NCBI GenBank assembly: GCA_020002185.1
Contig: CM034532.1
Location: forward strand, 25,336,100 to 25,400,099
Source of the DNA: Paraescarpia echinospica
Lineage: Eukaryota > Annelida > Polychaeta > Sabellida > Siboglinidae
Direction of reading: 5' to 3'
Length of the DNA stretch: 64,000 nt
Shown: piece by piece, positions 9,901 to 24,900 of the stretch
How positions within the stretch are numbered: position 1 is the first letter of the stretch
Layout of the letters: every line of letters starts with the position of its first letter
Program-made: the position numbers and the translations under genes
Notes under the pieces: model-generated
Databases searched by the model: none
Told to the model about the DNA's origin: nothing
Seen by the model: the letters and a program-made list of their open reading frames with translations, nothing else

Positions 9901-12900
9901 GGCTGACAGTGCGGGGAGAGGTGTCCTTGACAGACACGGCTTCTTTGTGGCCCTCAAACTCATCGCACTCACCCAGAATGGCAAAGAAATGAGTCTTGCC
10001 AACCTGGCCCTTCAAGTCCCTCCGCCAACTATGGTGAGCTGCTTCTGTGTGATTAACCTTTAAACTTGGCAAAATGTATATTGTAAATTGAACAGAAGCA
10101 CTGTTTGCTGTGTCAACAAAACATAAGCTATATTAAACATGTCATTGGCAGAGAATAACATATAATCATATCCCGAGTTTTCTGGCATACAAGTGCAGTT
10201 TATTTAATAAATTATACAGCAGACTTCATCACCTGTTGTAATGTACAACAATAGATATAAAATAACTGATCTCAGCAATTCATTGAAACATTATAGTCTT
10301 GTAAATGACGGTATGGATAAGGTGTTGGTTATTTGAACATGGTGCAATATCAAATTGACAATGAAATTGATGGTAATAGTCTGGTGCTATACTGGACTTG
10401 TAATATCGTAATGGATTACACGGACACATCTGGGAGGAGTAATAATGATGTTATGTTCTGCAGGGAACACCAGCAAGTCCCGCTATTGTTCCCTTGGGAT
10501 CGGAAGGTGACAACTGGGCCATACATGTAGGTATCAAGGGAACATGCACATCACATTTCTCTGTACATATTCATAACATTTTAAGTGTCCAGATGTAATT
10601 CACAAACAAAATATATTGGTGTTAACAATTCTTTGCAAAGTTGACGCTTTTTTAAGAGGCATTGATCGTTTGTTCAATTAATGGTAGACCATTTTTCAAC
10701 AGGTGACAGAACGGGCAAAGTACGACCACATATTTGAGGGCCTGCAACCCATCAATGGCATGCTAACTGGGGATAAAGTGAGACCGGTGAGTTGGTTTGA
10801 CTTATTTTTCAATCTGTGTCATTCTTGGAAACAGTACAAGTCTGGTTTCTATCGTTTGAACTATTCGAAAGTTGGTTATGCCTACACATACACACCTGAA
10901 GTTGCAGCATTAAAACGTGCATTCCAAAGATTTGTATAAATCGTGTGATTTCTGGAAAGAGATTGTATATAAACAGTGCAAATGAAATTGTGAAATGGAC
11001 CAGCGGCTTTTAGCGTTTTGTCCCAAAAGTAAAGTGGGATGAACGTAGTTGTTCAAATTGCAAAACAGTACCGGTTGAGCTCGAACCATGGTCCTCTCGG
11101 TCGATGGTCTGGTGCCATGACCTCAACACCACATGCCGGTATACACAGCGTTATGGTACTTACACATCAATCTCTGTATTGAATGTAGGACAGCTCCTCG
11201 TGGACTAAACTCATCAGGACCACAACTGCACACAGACAGACCCCTTTTTACAGATAAGACAGGTGATAGAGATAATCATATATATATGCAATTAGCAAGA
11301 TTACTATCACTTCTTCTATTCAATACAGTATGTATGTATGTAATTTAATAAACGAATGGCAGAAAAATGTAATAATTATGTTCGTGAGGGATTATATCCT
11401 TGAGGGGTTACGTCCATATATCCCATCTGTTCTACATCTCCTGTGTGTGTGAAGGTGCTTCTGAACTCTGGTCTTGCCGTTGATGTCCTTGGTCGAGTTT
11501 GGGACCTCAGTGATATCGATGAAGATGGCTTCCTTGATCGCGAGGAGTTTGCTGTGGTTCGTATTTTTGTTCCTCTGACAGTGGCTGGGTAGCAAATAGT
11601 TGTTCATCTGTGGTGGTTTGAACAATTCCTGTAACATACTTGTCTGTATCAAAAAAGGAAAATGCATAAAACATCTGCTGATTAAGCATCTGTTAGTTGA
11701 AAGCATGCACAGCGTTTTGAAAAAACACTTCACAGTTACCTCATGTTTGTTTGATTTCGGGAGATTGTTGTCTGCATCTTTGTGCATGTAACGTCTTCTG
11801 GTATATTTTTTCAAATTAAATACTGGATTACTTCTGACTTTACCACAAAAACAATCTTCTGGTATATTTTTTCAAATTAAATACTGGATTACTTCTGACT
11901 TTACCTCAAAAACAATTGGAATTAAAAATATTTCTTTTTGACATATCCAAACGATTATTTACCTTGTAGAGGCTTTCGTTTGCGTTACAACTTACATGCA
12001 CACTTCTTCAGTGCCTATGCTATCTAATGATGTCATCAATCAAAACACCTGTCAATTTAGATGAGGGAACTAGGAACTACTTCACGTATACGATGACGTC
12101 ATTAGACGTCATAGGTACTTAATAAGTCTACGTGTAATGCAAACAAAAGCCTTCACAAGATAAACAAACATTTGGATATGTCAAAAAGAAATATTATGAA
12201 TTAAAATGAACTGTCGTGAAGAATGTTCAATACCAGTCAAGTGTAGCAGCTTACAAACTATACCGAGTTCTCCCATTTGGACAATCTATCCCCCAGGCCA
12301 TGCATCTAGTGTACAAGGCCCTGGAGAAGCAGCCAGTGCCGATGAAGCTGCCTCCCAACGTGATCCCGCCGTCGAAGCGGAAGAAGACCATCATCATCCC
12401 GGGAGCAATCCGGGTTCTTCCTCCCATTGGGGTTATTGCCTCTCCTCCTCCCTTCGCCGGTCTCTCTATCAACAGCCCCCCTCCTATGGGAATCGGGAGA
12501 GGGAGCCCCACCTCCGCGGCCGGGTCTATGGTGAGTCAATTGTCAGATCCATATTCAAGAAAATGTTAGGGAAATTAATTAAAAATCTTCTGTTTTTCAC
12601 ATGTAGCTATTAAGTTAATTTTACATTTCAGCTGTTATTGGTAGATTTCTTTGGGATCTGAATTGTGGCTTTTAGCTTTTCTTCTGCTCACCAGATGGTG
12701 TTGTGTGCAGGCTATCCCACTCATGGCCGTGGGGGGTTATCTCATGCCAGGCACTTTTCAGACCAGACGTAGTGGGTTTTGTTTTATGTCAGTATATTTT
12801 GTAGTATGTTAGTAGGCGACATTTGATTGGAATATGAGTGCAATAGGCTGGTCAAATTTGTACAAAATTTTAAGTCTAAATATGGATTTTGACCAAAGAA

Positions 12901-15900
12901 TTAGCAAGTTTGAATGCTTGATTAGCGGGCGTGCATATGTGTTTTGTGTACATATGTGTTTGAATGCACCAAATGTACTCCCTGTTAAAAGGAAGTGGTT
13001 CCTAGCTTTTCATTTATTAATATAATGTTTTTAAGACTATGATAAATATGTTGAAGGTGTATTGCCCGCTAAATTGTGTTTAGTAAGCCCGTAACAATGT
13101 TAGCAATTTGAACGTTATGAGCGTGTTCAAATGGTAAAGAAATCATTCTATTATTATTATAAAACAATCTTCATTGGCAATATTGTCAAGGTAGGCTGAT
13201 TTGATTTCCCATGTTCCTACATTCAATATAGCAGATTTCCTGTTACAAATTACTACACCGGCTAATTTCGGGTAGAGGAAGAGACTGCCTCCCTTTAAAT
13301 CCGAACCCATGGCAGACATCGTCGTTTGTTTCAGGCGGCTCCCGTAGGTGGCCCCTCTTCAGTTGGGTGGGTCGTGACACCAGTGGAGAAAGCAAAGTAT
13401 GAGGAGATGTTTATTCAGATCGACACCGACGTGGATGGTCTCGTGAACGGTGTTGAGTTGAGGGAGATCTTCCTTCAGAGTGGTCTTAGTCAACCCGTTC
13501 TCGCACACATATGGTACGTATTTATTGTCTGCATTGACAAAGCAGTGTCATGAGTGTGTACCACACTAAAAATATTTTTGCAGAAGAAACCTGCGAGTTG
13601 ATGATCACCGGAGAATGGCGGTCTGATTGTGTAATGAAGTGAGTAATCAGATCGGCGAATTTCATGACTTCTTTTTAAAAGTCGGCGGTTGCTAATTTGA
13701 GCTAGTAAATGGCACTGTCTGATATAATGATGGCACTGTGGCTATTTTGTTATAATATTTCTATGTTATTCCTATATTTTATTTCAGAATTCCTATATTT
13801 CCTATAGATATTAGACCGTAAGTGGATGGATAGACCGTGTGTAGGACGTTGTAACCCTCACTATCCCCAAGGTGCTGGGTGAGACCAGTGGCCCAGTTGT
13901 TGGGTTAAATTCAACTTATATGGACCATGTCTATTATGTGGTGAAGTGTCAACGCAATGTTTTTTATGCAAGAATGTATGTTATCATTTTTCCAGGTCAT
14001 AGATGAAATAATGAGCAAAATCATAAATTTATGTAATATGTACATTCTAACAGTTTCTGACAGTATCTGGTGGTTGCTGATATGAGAAACCCAGTTGCTG
14101 GTATTGTTTCATCAGAAATACCTTTCTCACTGTCAGAAACCCAACCCTGATCTCTGGAAATAATGTGAATATAGATACCTCTGAGGTATAATTTTTCCGT
14201 CTCGGCTTTACTCGAATATGCAATAAAAATAACAATTTTTTTAGAAAACATCTCATTTTGACCTGTTGGCTCACAGGCCAGATTAGAACTTTGAAGATCG
14301 ATTGTATTTCACTGTTGCGACTCTTCCTTGGAGCACAGTGGCATAGTGAGTAGAGGGACGCACTCTAAATCGTGAAAACCTGGGTTTTAATCCTATGCTG
14401 CTGTGTCGAACATTGGTCAAGTTTGTTTACTCTGCATTGCTCAAGTTCACTCCAGTTCACGCAGCTGTATAAATGAGTACATAGTTGTAGACAGTGGTGG
14501 ATATTTGTATAAGAATAGTCGTCGCGCATTACCGTTACCAAATGCTTCCAGAGAAGTCGAGATGGTGTTCAATTGAACAGGTCTGCCAGGGAGTAAAGTG
14601 AAAACGTTTTGAGCAGTGCTAATGACTGGATACTGCGCTGTATAAGAACTTACCTTTATCTTCCCTTCAGTGCCATTGTTTGTGTGTGCCAGGAACCTGT
14701 GTGACATGAGGGGAGTCGGCCAGCTCAATCTGGACCAGTTCTGTCTCGCCATGCATCTTGTACAACAGAAGTTGACCGGGGTCGACCCCCCACAGACACT
14801 CCCCCAAAACATGGTGCCCCCCAGCATGCGGGGGCCTGGGGTGGTGAGTACTGGTTTGGCTGTTGCTCTACTATTTGTGTTGGAGCAAGGTAGCATTTAG
14901 TTATAATTGTGTAATTAACTGTAGTTGTGATTTATTTGGTTAAGAGGACATGCTGCAGGATTTACGATGTTTTTTAGTTAAATTTCATTTTTAGCATCCA
15001 GAAGGTGTAATTCACACATCTGAATAGTAAAAAGGTGTATACACACATTTTATACTGAAAAACCACCTGAATAGCCAAAAAGTGTGTAAAAAAAAGTTTG
15101 TTTTGCTGTTTTCTCAGAATTCTGTTTTTACTGGGTGCATAAATTTTATGCGGATCCTGAAAGAAAACCGTAAGACATATCAACTCCAAATTTGGAATTC
15201 AAATACTTCATGACATACACTACAAACCTGACATACACTACAAACTGTCAAGAAGGATTTTGTATATCCACCCAAGTTTCCATTTTACCTCCCTGTACAT
15301 TCATGCACCCTATCTAAAAATCAGAAATTTTCCTACTGTTAAAAAAAAAAATTCTGACAAACTCTTTGGAGGATAAAAAATTTTTTTGACAGTTTGTAGG
15401 TACATGCATTTACCATACATGTAGCCTATTTTGCATGTTTAACCCTCTCATGGTCAGAACTTCCGAATCAACCCGACTCCCACTCGTGGCCAGAACGCCC
15501 GAATACAGGGGCACATTTAAACTGGTACCGCGAAACAGTGTCATCCAATAACAGCAACTTATTTCGGCAGTTAGCATATAAAAATATTGAAGTTTCACTG
15601 GGACGCGTCAAAAGTTACAAATGATGGCGATTTACATGGCTAAATAGCACCAACCACCACATTTGCTGCGGGCATAAACATGGAAGCACCCAGGAATTAT
15701 TCCAAAACATGCGTCCGCAGGCGATTTCTACGATTAAATGCTAACTTTTGAGCGGTCTATTTTGTTGTAAAGAAGTATTAATGCGACGAAGTGGGTGGTG
15801 TTTTTTAGCTTTGATGTAATTCTCGACATTGTCATTATGTCGAACTCCAGTAATTCGGACTTTGGTGGGATTTTCGAATCGAGTTTATAATGAACACTGC

Positions 15901-18900
15901 CATCGAAGGGGAATGTTTTGCACTATGGTTACGCATTTTAAATATAACACCGACTTAATAGTTCAGGCTATGATCACAAAGAACGCCATTTTGTAAAAAA
16001 AATCTTGAAAATACATGCACTCTGAAAAACTGAAATTATTTCAGTTTTATTTACCATAGACATTTAATTAGTTTTCTATTCTGTAGCATAGTATTTTATT
16101 AACATTTCATACGCAGCATGTAACCACTAATTATTAATGGAAAATATTTTTTTTTTATTAATTGTTGAAAATTATTTTAGTATTTTATTTTTGTCAAATT
16201 TTAGCAATTCATATTTGGGTAATAAATTGACATATATGTCACATACTTGGCTAGTTACACCAGGAATTAGTTCTTCAGATGTAGTGAAAATGTTATTTGA
16301 ATCTGATCACAAATTATTTATTTATTTGCATTCATGCAACCTGAGTATATCACATGATTCACTCACAGCACATTCTCTTGATTTAATAGGATTCAATAAC
16401 AGGCACATATTTGCATTAATCTTGCCTTAAGAGGGTTAAGCACCATGCATTGTTTTTGGATTTGTGCATGAAAAAGGGCTCCAAAAAGAAATGGCTGTCA
16501 TTTCCATGGCACACACATGTCCACAAAAATTCCAGTTGCTATTCATACCAAGTTTTGGTTGGTTATCTACCATTAAAAATAAATAAAAAAAGTTTGTTGG
16601 AGCATGTGTCCGCTTAACATTGAAATAATTGTATTTGAGCTACACTCATTTTGTTTCCAGGAAACTGAAGCACTGATGGGGTGGGTTTGAGAGGGGAAAT
16701 AACCTCTTCCCACCCATTCATTTTTCTTAGACATATCTCGAAAAGGGGCAGTTTGATGACACATAGAATATGGTTTTCAGGCAATAATTATATTTTAGTC
16801 ATAAGTTAAGTGTGCCCATTTTGTGGCCAAAAAGGTGAGAGTCTAGACCCTGTCACTTGATCTGCCCTTTATGAAACTCTGCAATTGACTTTCATTAAAG
16901 TACCATGAATGCATTTGAGCTTTTCTGATGCGCATAAATTGACCAATGTAAATGTCACTAATTAACCCCAACTCTTCCACAAAGGCAGATATTACCAGGG
17001 AAATTGGACCTCTGTGGGGAGGTGGGAATTGAATGGGTGCAAATGTTACTCTGTGGAGCCTACCAGTTCATCCCTCATCACTAAACCATGAATAATTTAG
17101 TAAGTAGCATAATCGTATGGTAAATGATTAAATGAGATGGAATCCGACAGTAGTTGTGCATGGCACCTGAAGCCAGTCGGTTTAGAGTCAACTTTTTGTA
17201 TGTGTGTGTTTATAATACTGCTTATGCACATACAATTAATTGAGGCTGCAATGTTTTTACCAGGAATGATGGCAGGAGTTTGATGAAGCATTATGGGATT
17301 GATAAGACTGTCCAACGTAGGGTGAAATGGAGCCACTGGTTGGAACCATTCAGCATTAGATGGTTTTGTACCATTTAGCAATAACTTTGATGAGATCAGA
17401 ACACTGTGTGGAACGCAGTGGCGCAGTGTCAAGAGTGATGGACTCTAAGTCGAGAGAACCCGGGTTCAAATCATGTGCTGCCGTGTCGAACGTTGGGCAA
17501 GTTCGTTCACTCTAAATTGCCCAGTTCATTCAGCTGCAGGAATGAGTACCTGGCTATAGACATTGGTGGATATTTATGTATGAATAGTCTTCACGCATTA
17601 AATGCAACGTGACTGAATGCTTTCCAGAGAAGTTGAGATGGTGGTCGATTGAACAGTTCAGCCAGGGAGTAAAGTGTAAAGCACATCTGTATCCATACAT
17701 ACGGAATCACTCCTATTAATTTAAAGTATATTGAATTTGTGTAGCATGTGGCAGTAAAATGCACACTGCACATCGCCTCCATACAAAAGAAATTCAAGAT
17801 TCACAAACTCAACATTGTTTTTATCTTCGATTCCTACCCACTATCTACTCATTGATTAGCTAGATCCATGTTCTGTAGTTTCCTGTTCCTTGATACCACG
17901 GCACGTTGCCCTCCACATCCTACAGACCCAGTGCCTTGGCCTGCTTTGGATTGATATAGGGCGGCTGTTTACGCCCCTTCTTCTGCTTGCCGACACGTGC
18001 CATGCAGACGGCTATGAAGAGAACCAGGAACAGGGAGCACACAAGACCGCCGACAGCCACGTAATCATAGTAGGACACTTGCTGTTGGTCTGTCACAAAT
18101 AACTTGATGCTCACGTGATGTCGGCCGTTCACCCAGCAGCTGTGGAGGGCAAAGAAGATGTTTAGTGACTGCTGGATCAGTCAGGATGTGAATGTGTGTC
18201 CATAATCTAATTATACTTGAGTTAGCGTGCATGTAGGTACCACATTCATTCTGTTCAGTCTACAGTGCGCTTAACAACTATTTGAGACGCAAAAATATGT
18301 CATATATTTCGTTCCAATAAGCATAGAGGGGTGTACACGCATTTTCTTTGGTGCCTGGTATTTACTGAGTACAGCCATCTCAGCAGACATGACTTATGCA
18401 TCAACATATGAGCAAAAGGATACCTGAAGACTGTAAAGTCTGATAATTTAGGTGGGCGTTTCGATTTCGTCACTGAGCTATGAATCTAGTGTGACATTGG
18501 TAGAAATAAAATTACAATGAAAGGACTCAACAGTTAATGTTGGCATTGGAGATCACTGTCAGACATTGCTAAAAGGGGGGTTGTATGCTATATGTCCTGT
18601 ACACCTAATAGCACAAGTACAGTAGGTATCCTGTGATGTTGATTATGTTTCTCCCCATTGACACTTTGAAGCCCAGGCGCCAAACTTTCAGGGGTTTGTC
18701 AGCGATCGCGGGAGCGAGCCGTAACGCCTTTATTTTTGTGAATATGGATATCCTCACCCATAGAGACCACTGTCAGCGGGTTGTAGTCTGCGGAAGAGTA
18801 AGTTGTAGTTGTCGTCAATGAGTACCCTGCCATGTTGTCGTAGTCGTAGCCACGTGGGCCGGATGATTCTCGTAGCGTTCTGCCAGTGCACTGTCTTACC

Positions 18901-21900
18901 GTACTCGCTGCAAACACATTAGTTGTCTCTCTACATACGTATTTGACAGCAATGCCCCCCCGTATCTCATACCACCCACTGCTAAAACTAAGCTAACATG
19001 GGAAAGTGAGATTTCTCTGAAGCTGCTCTCAAATCTGGAGTGACCTTCCTCATCTGAGACTGGCTACTTCTTGTTAAAAACTTGACATATTTCTTCAAAG
19101 ATTACATTTCCACCATAAGTCTTCGCTGGAGTCTTTATAATGCTAAATGATTCTTGCTTGGTCCTCTTCTGAGGTCAGATTCTTGAGGATAAAGGTGCGG
19201 AAATCTATTATCTAGATATGATTACGTTAACTTTGGATCAGTGTAAGTGCATCTCCGCCCAGATACCAAGGTTCACTCATCCCTTTATGTTTTCATTCGT
19301 GTCCTCGTCTCGATACTGGACCACGATTTCTAACATGCTGGAGGATATGTTGACACAAATTTTTTTAATTGTGGCATGTTTCTAAGAAGGTTTAACAACA
19401 AGATGTGTGTGGTGCAACACAATAAATTAACAAAGTAGCAACCATCATATTCTAATAATTGAACAGGAAGAGCAAGAAGATTACATTTCTCCTTCGCAGT
19501 AACACTTTCCTGACCTACCGTGTATAACAGGTGTTAACTGCAGCCTGGCGAAACATGAGATACATCAACAAAAGGTTTGGGATTTACTATACTAACATTC
19601 TTTCTTAGCGTAAGTCGAGGATAAATCTGTAGTACTGATGTGACTTGGGAAAAATAGAATCACTTGACAAATGAAGCTGTAATATGTGGGATTTTGTCGG
19701 CAACAACGGAGCAACTCGCTTACTGCGGGCACTTGAGGGTTATCGACTCCTTCTCATGCACATAAAATGTCTTTCGTACGACGAGTGGCGGAACTGTCGG
19801 CCTCTTGTCGAAGTACCTCACGTATTCCGTACCAGGCTTAATGACATTGACGAAGGACTTGCCAAGCAGGTCTTTGATCTGCTTGACAATTTGCTGAGGC
19901 GCCTTGCAGGGAACGTTGCAGTAACTGAGCAACGTCTCACTTGGACGATCCCGTACCGCTGTAACCTTTAGTAATAATAATAATAAACGTTATTTATACA
20001 CCGATATCCAGAGTAAGATTCTGTTCTTATGTGTTTACGTTTGACTAAAAAACTAGCGTTCCGTATTATCCCCTATAGACGCACCTGCCTAATAGATATG
20101 CACCTACCTTTTACAGAGGTGAAACCACCCACGAATATTGATTTTCGGTAATGAACGTGCACTTCAAAAATGCAAAATACAGTAATAATATCGCTGCTGG
20201 CACCACCTTGCAGACACTGTCTAGATAATAATTCAGTGTACTTTTTTCCGTAACTGTTGTTTTATTTGCGAAGTTGGGCATGTTGTCATAATCAAATCAC
20301 ATAAACCTTCCTAAAACTGCAGACGAAGGGTTGAAGTAATGTGATATTCACTATCGCATAGCTGTCTGTAGCCACGAGTAAGGGTCAAAACAATGAAGCG
20401 TGCTCCGATGTCTGACTTGACGTCTTAGAGAATTGCTCCATTCTCGCTCGCAGTAGGCCTTGCCCCGTTGCATCGCTGGCAAAGCGTGCAGGTTTGGATT
20501 ATTTGAGCATCGATTCAGCACAGACAAACATGATGCTGCAATGCCCAATGATATCTTCTGGCTAGCGTGATGGTTGTCAGTTTAGCACTGCCCAATGTAT
20601 CGATCTGGCGTTTGTCTGAACCCTGTAGTTATAAAACCGCAAGCATTGCTGTCAGTAGCTGTCTGTCACGAGTGGCGCGTTGAATACCGTCTTGTGTCGA
20701 CCGAATGTTTTGGTAGATGTGCTGATTATGTCTTTGCTACGTATTGCCTATCTTAGAGTTGCACATGCGTGATGTGTATGCAATTTATGCATTTGTCCAC
20801 CGCTGGCAGCTTGTGCTATGCATGTCCTATGATAAATCAATAGACACACACCCACACCCTTGCACTCGCACATTGCGCAACTATTGGGGATAATACGATA
20901 ATAAAGATTAAAGGTTGCCAAGAATTGGCTTGACAAAAACAGAACTAGATGAATCCTGTCGCATAGAATGTATAAAATATTGATAATTAAAAAATATATT
21001 GTATTATTTTCGCTAGTTACATATAAATAAGAAGTAATATGACAGTTGAATAAAGAAATAAACAGTAAATATTAATGAATAAGTAATTAGAATAATATGC
21101 TATTAGTAGTCGATTAAAAATAATGAAATATATTGTAATCAAAGGATGTGTGACATATAAAGACAGGACATTTGCAATCTCCGGTGGAAGTAACGTCGAA
21201 CGACAAGGAATGCCGTTTTTGTAGACCCGGAAAACGTGATAATCTGGTTTATTCAGCTTATCGATGAGTTTCTGAAATCAGAAAAGCTACAATAGTAAAT
21301 GACATCATGTTAAAATAAAAAATGCCATTTAAAATGTAAATTTCAGAATGTTGTTGCAAGATGTGAAAAAAGTGAAAACCCAGATAGCAAGTGGATAACG
21401 AACGGCTTATCAAGAGTCCAACAATCGTACATATGTGACATTGTGAATAACTGAGATAAGGTTAATTATTTTTCAAACATTTTCACACTGCTACAATTCA
21501 CACAATCAGGAGAGAATTTCTTCAGTTCATTTCTCTATACAAACTGTTACACAGCCAAACTAACACCATCACAACAACAATCAAAAACTTTTTTGCTAAA
21601 CCAATCATGCTTTCAGAGTGGCGTAACTAAATGTCGCATGATTTACATTGATGCCATGTTTGGACGAGGTGAGGTCTTTTGTGACGTACCGTGACAGTGC
21701 AGATGCCGATTTTGCGTCGAATCCCCTGCACATTGCATCTACTACATTCACTCCACTTCGACCAGCGTGTGTACAACTTGATGTTGTAGTGTAGGAAGGC
21801 TTGGCGACCAGCCGGGGCCTTGCCTCCCATCTCTGGCTCTGTCACCTGATGGGATGGGATGGGGGGGGAGGAAGCAGTTTTATTATTTTGTGATTGGTTA

Positions 21901-24900
21901 ATAACTTTTTATTTTAAAAGTCTGCATAAATTGTATACTTCTAAAGAAACTATTGGACATTTCGTATAATTTTAAAACAAATTGTCTTGAAATAGTTTGA
22001 GTTAGTTATAGTATTTCGTGATTGATTGTGTGATGTTTTTTAATGTTGGCATAAATCATACGTCCCTTTAGAAAGTGTTGGAAATGTGATATCATTTTGA
22101 AGGGATCTAGAAATATTTATAGACAACATTTTTTACAGCTGTGTCAAATAAAATATTTTTAATATTTATTCCCGTACACACATATATTAATTAAGTGCTA
22201 TGAGCAAACCACGCACCACTATTAATGGTTGTTCACAATATTGAAGCAGCTTGAAAAAGAGCTGTATGTAAATGTATAGTTAAGTGACGTCATTTCCTTA
22301 GTTCAAAACTATTTTGCATTTGTCAAGTTATGCTCTTATCTAGCTATAATAGTGGAAGATCTCTTAGATCCTCAGTTTCATAGTCCTATTACTGAGCATG
22401 GCTACTCCAATTATTATGCTTCTCACTCACAATTTCCCGCAGTTCCATCGGTAGGATGTCGACCTTGTATGCCCATGATGCAAGGTCATTCTTGTAACAC
22501 GTGTATATACCTGCGTCGTCGATCCGCAGTCCACGCACATGTAGTGAGAAGGTGTCTTTCTTTGAATAGCGTTTATCGTTGATGTTCACCATTGCCTCGT
22601 TTTTGCGAACGATTAACTTGGCCGACCATGAGATCTCATATGAATTAGGATCCTGGTCTGGTCGAACGCTGAATGAATGAATGACATTGTTTACAGACAA
22701 AACCAGCAAAGTTCAAGTAGTCGTGTTACAATATTAACATGCACACGTAATGTTTGATATATTTTGGGACTTTATGAACATATACGACCACCCCTTAAAG
22801 ACATGCAGAGTTATAGAAAATTTTGAACTTCAGTGAAATATAACTGTTCCTTGTAATTGTAACAACTTTAAAACAAGGAATAACTAGAGGGTTGATACAA
22901 CCATCAAAGGCAAACAACTGTCTGCTTTAAGATTCCACTGTGTCAATCACTTGCAGTTGAAATGTGACATTAGTGATCACATAAAGCAGAATGAAGAAAT
23001 CTTAACAATTTTGGTTAACAACCAGTTAATATTTTTTTCATAACAAACTAACTTACACCCTCCAACCCATGGAGCAAACCACTCATTTACATTGGCACCT
23101 TCTGGTGAATTGTTCACCACTTAATTGTCTGGGTTGCTAGGTAGGATAAGAAAAGCCATGCATATCAAAAATTAATAAGTAAGTAACTCTAAAAAACTGT
23201 CATTTGAATTTCTTAAATACATTGCTAATGAGTAGATAGAAGCTAATGATTCAAGAACGCAAATAAAGGTAGAAAGAGGGGGATGGACCTCATCAGAGGA
23301 GATGAATTTACAACTCTCTAATGTTAGAGTATTAATTAATATACATGGTTGTTTTGAAATTAAAGTCATCAGAACCCACCAGAGAATACACTTGAGGGTG
23401 ACAGACTGTCCTTCCTGGAACAGCACTGGCTCCGGCGTTAGATTCCTCTGCTTGCCCACGTATGAACCAGATCGCTTCGAGATGCACTCCTCGTAGGATT
23501 TAAATGTCGCCTCGTCGATGTGTTCCACAAACTTCTCGAACTGTCGCTTTCTACGTCGAACCGTCTGGCCGATTTCACCTCTACTGACACCATGTAGTGA
23601 TTTAATCGCCCTCAGTGGTGCCACCTGGTCGTTGTGTTTAGATTTTGTCGAATTGATGATCCTCGGAGCGATATTTTCTAATGTTGATGCTGTCGACGAG
23701 ATGTTTTCACTTTGAAATAAGTCCCATAATTCTGTGAGGTTTCCATAATCAACCACATGTTGATTCGTCTGATGACTTTGGATGGGGTCGTGTGTTGATT
23801 GGTGTCTGTCAGGTGTCAGTAGGCCTTGCATATTCCCATGGAAATGCTTGCCGCTTGAAAGTTTCCTTCGGAGTACCGCCAATGTTCTCGAATTCCAGGC
23901 ATGACTGGCATGACATGTTTGAATGAAAATTACCACTAGGAGCAGCACTGAGGACATTGGCACAATGCACCTTGTTGATTTAGATGATGCGATCATATTG
24001 TGACTTGCTTTCATTGATTCCACTAATTTCTCCAGTTTATTCAAAAGTAGTTGCTATGGAGATTCACTGTGTCTGTATGGTTTGTTTGTTGTCGCCATGG
24101 TTACCGCGATTGTGATGTAACAAATGTTGTTGCATGAATGCTGCTTTTTTTTATCTGTGAAGTCTTGTTGAGGTTCTTACGAGAAACTATTCTTTTCAGT
24201 CACTTGTCTTGCTAGATGTGATAAAAACTAGAAGACAAGTACCAAATGATGTTATCATAATTGTTCTTTAATATCTGGACATTTGATATGTCAGAATTTT
24301 ATTGTTATTTTTTTCTAAAGGCAGTTATTATTTTTTGATTGGGATGCCACGCCACATGAGACTGGTTGGTCCATCAGTGCTAGCAGTGCTGAAGCAAGGC
24401 CACTAAGATTTGTCGTTCTTCGGTGTCCTCTGCATGTGCTCTTGTGTTGTAGGATGGCACGGTGGCATGCAGTGATACGAAGGAACTGGAGATGATCAGC
24501 AAGGAGATCGACGAACTGAAAATGTACGTACATATTTTTACTGGGTGATTTCTCTACATATGCACAATTTCATCATCCTCTTTTGACCCATTATTCCTCA
24601 TTGAGAGTGGCCACTCGGATCCTCATCCACCACAATGTCCTATCCATTCTTCTACTATTAATTGGCAGGGTCCAATTCGAACATTTACCGCCACTGGGAG
24701 TTTACAGAATGAGACCTCCATTCAGTTAGTCCACGACAGGTTTTTCCATTTCCCTGTGTGTGACCTTTTACTTCCCCTGGCAAATACACCAGATTGAAGG
24801 GACCAACGGCTTATTGTGTCTCTTTCGAAAGACAAAGGCAACATAGGGTGAACAAAATTACCCAGTGGGGAGTGGTGGTCGCATGGTAGAGCGTCGGAAA

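Larger units (their letters stand above)
14844..17919. other. EPS15 intron 10, left part
   Basis: Contains the TTAA-flanked element 15443-16435 and SINE family 1 copy 3 (about 17408-17690). 16440-17400 holds nothing recognisable. The region just left of 17920 is the presumed 3'UTR of the antisense FAM187-like gene; no clear poly(A) signal was seen. Confidence 0.6.

Noticed and set aside
12251..12539. Antisense open frames over EPS15 exon 8
   Set aside because: Shadows of a GC-rich coding exon.
14671..14843. Longer EPS15 exon 10 from the first AG
   Set aside because: The frame would shift and meet a stop; the conserved EH3 sequence requires 14693.
17411..17480. Genuine tRNA gene on the + strand
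   Set aside because: The A and B boxes are present, but the sequence lacks a tidy cloverleaf and continues into the same body as other copies, so it is a SINE head.
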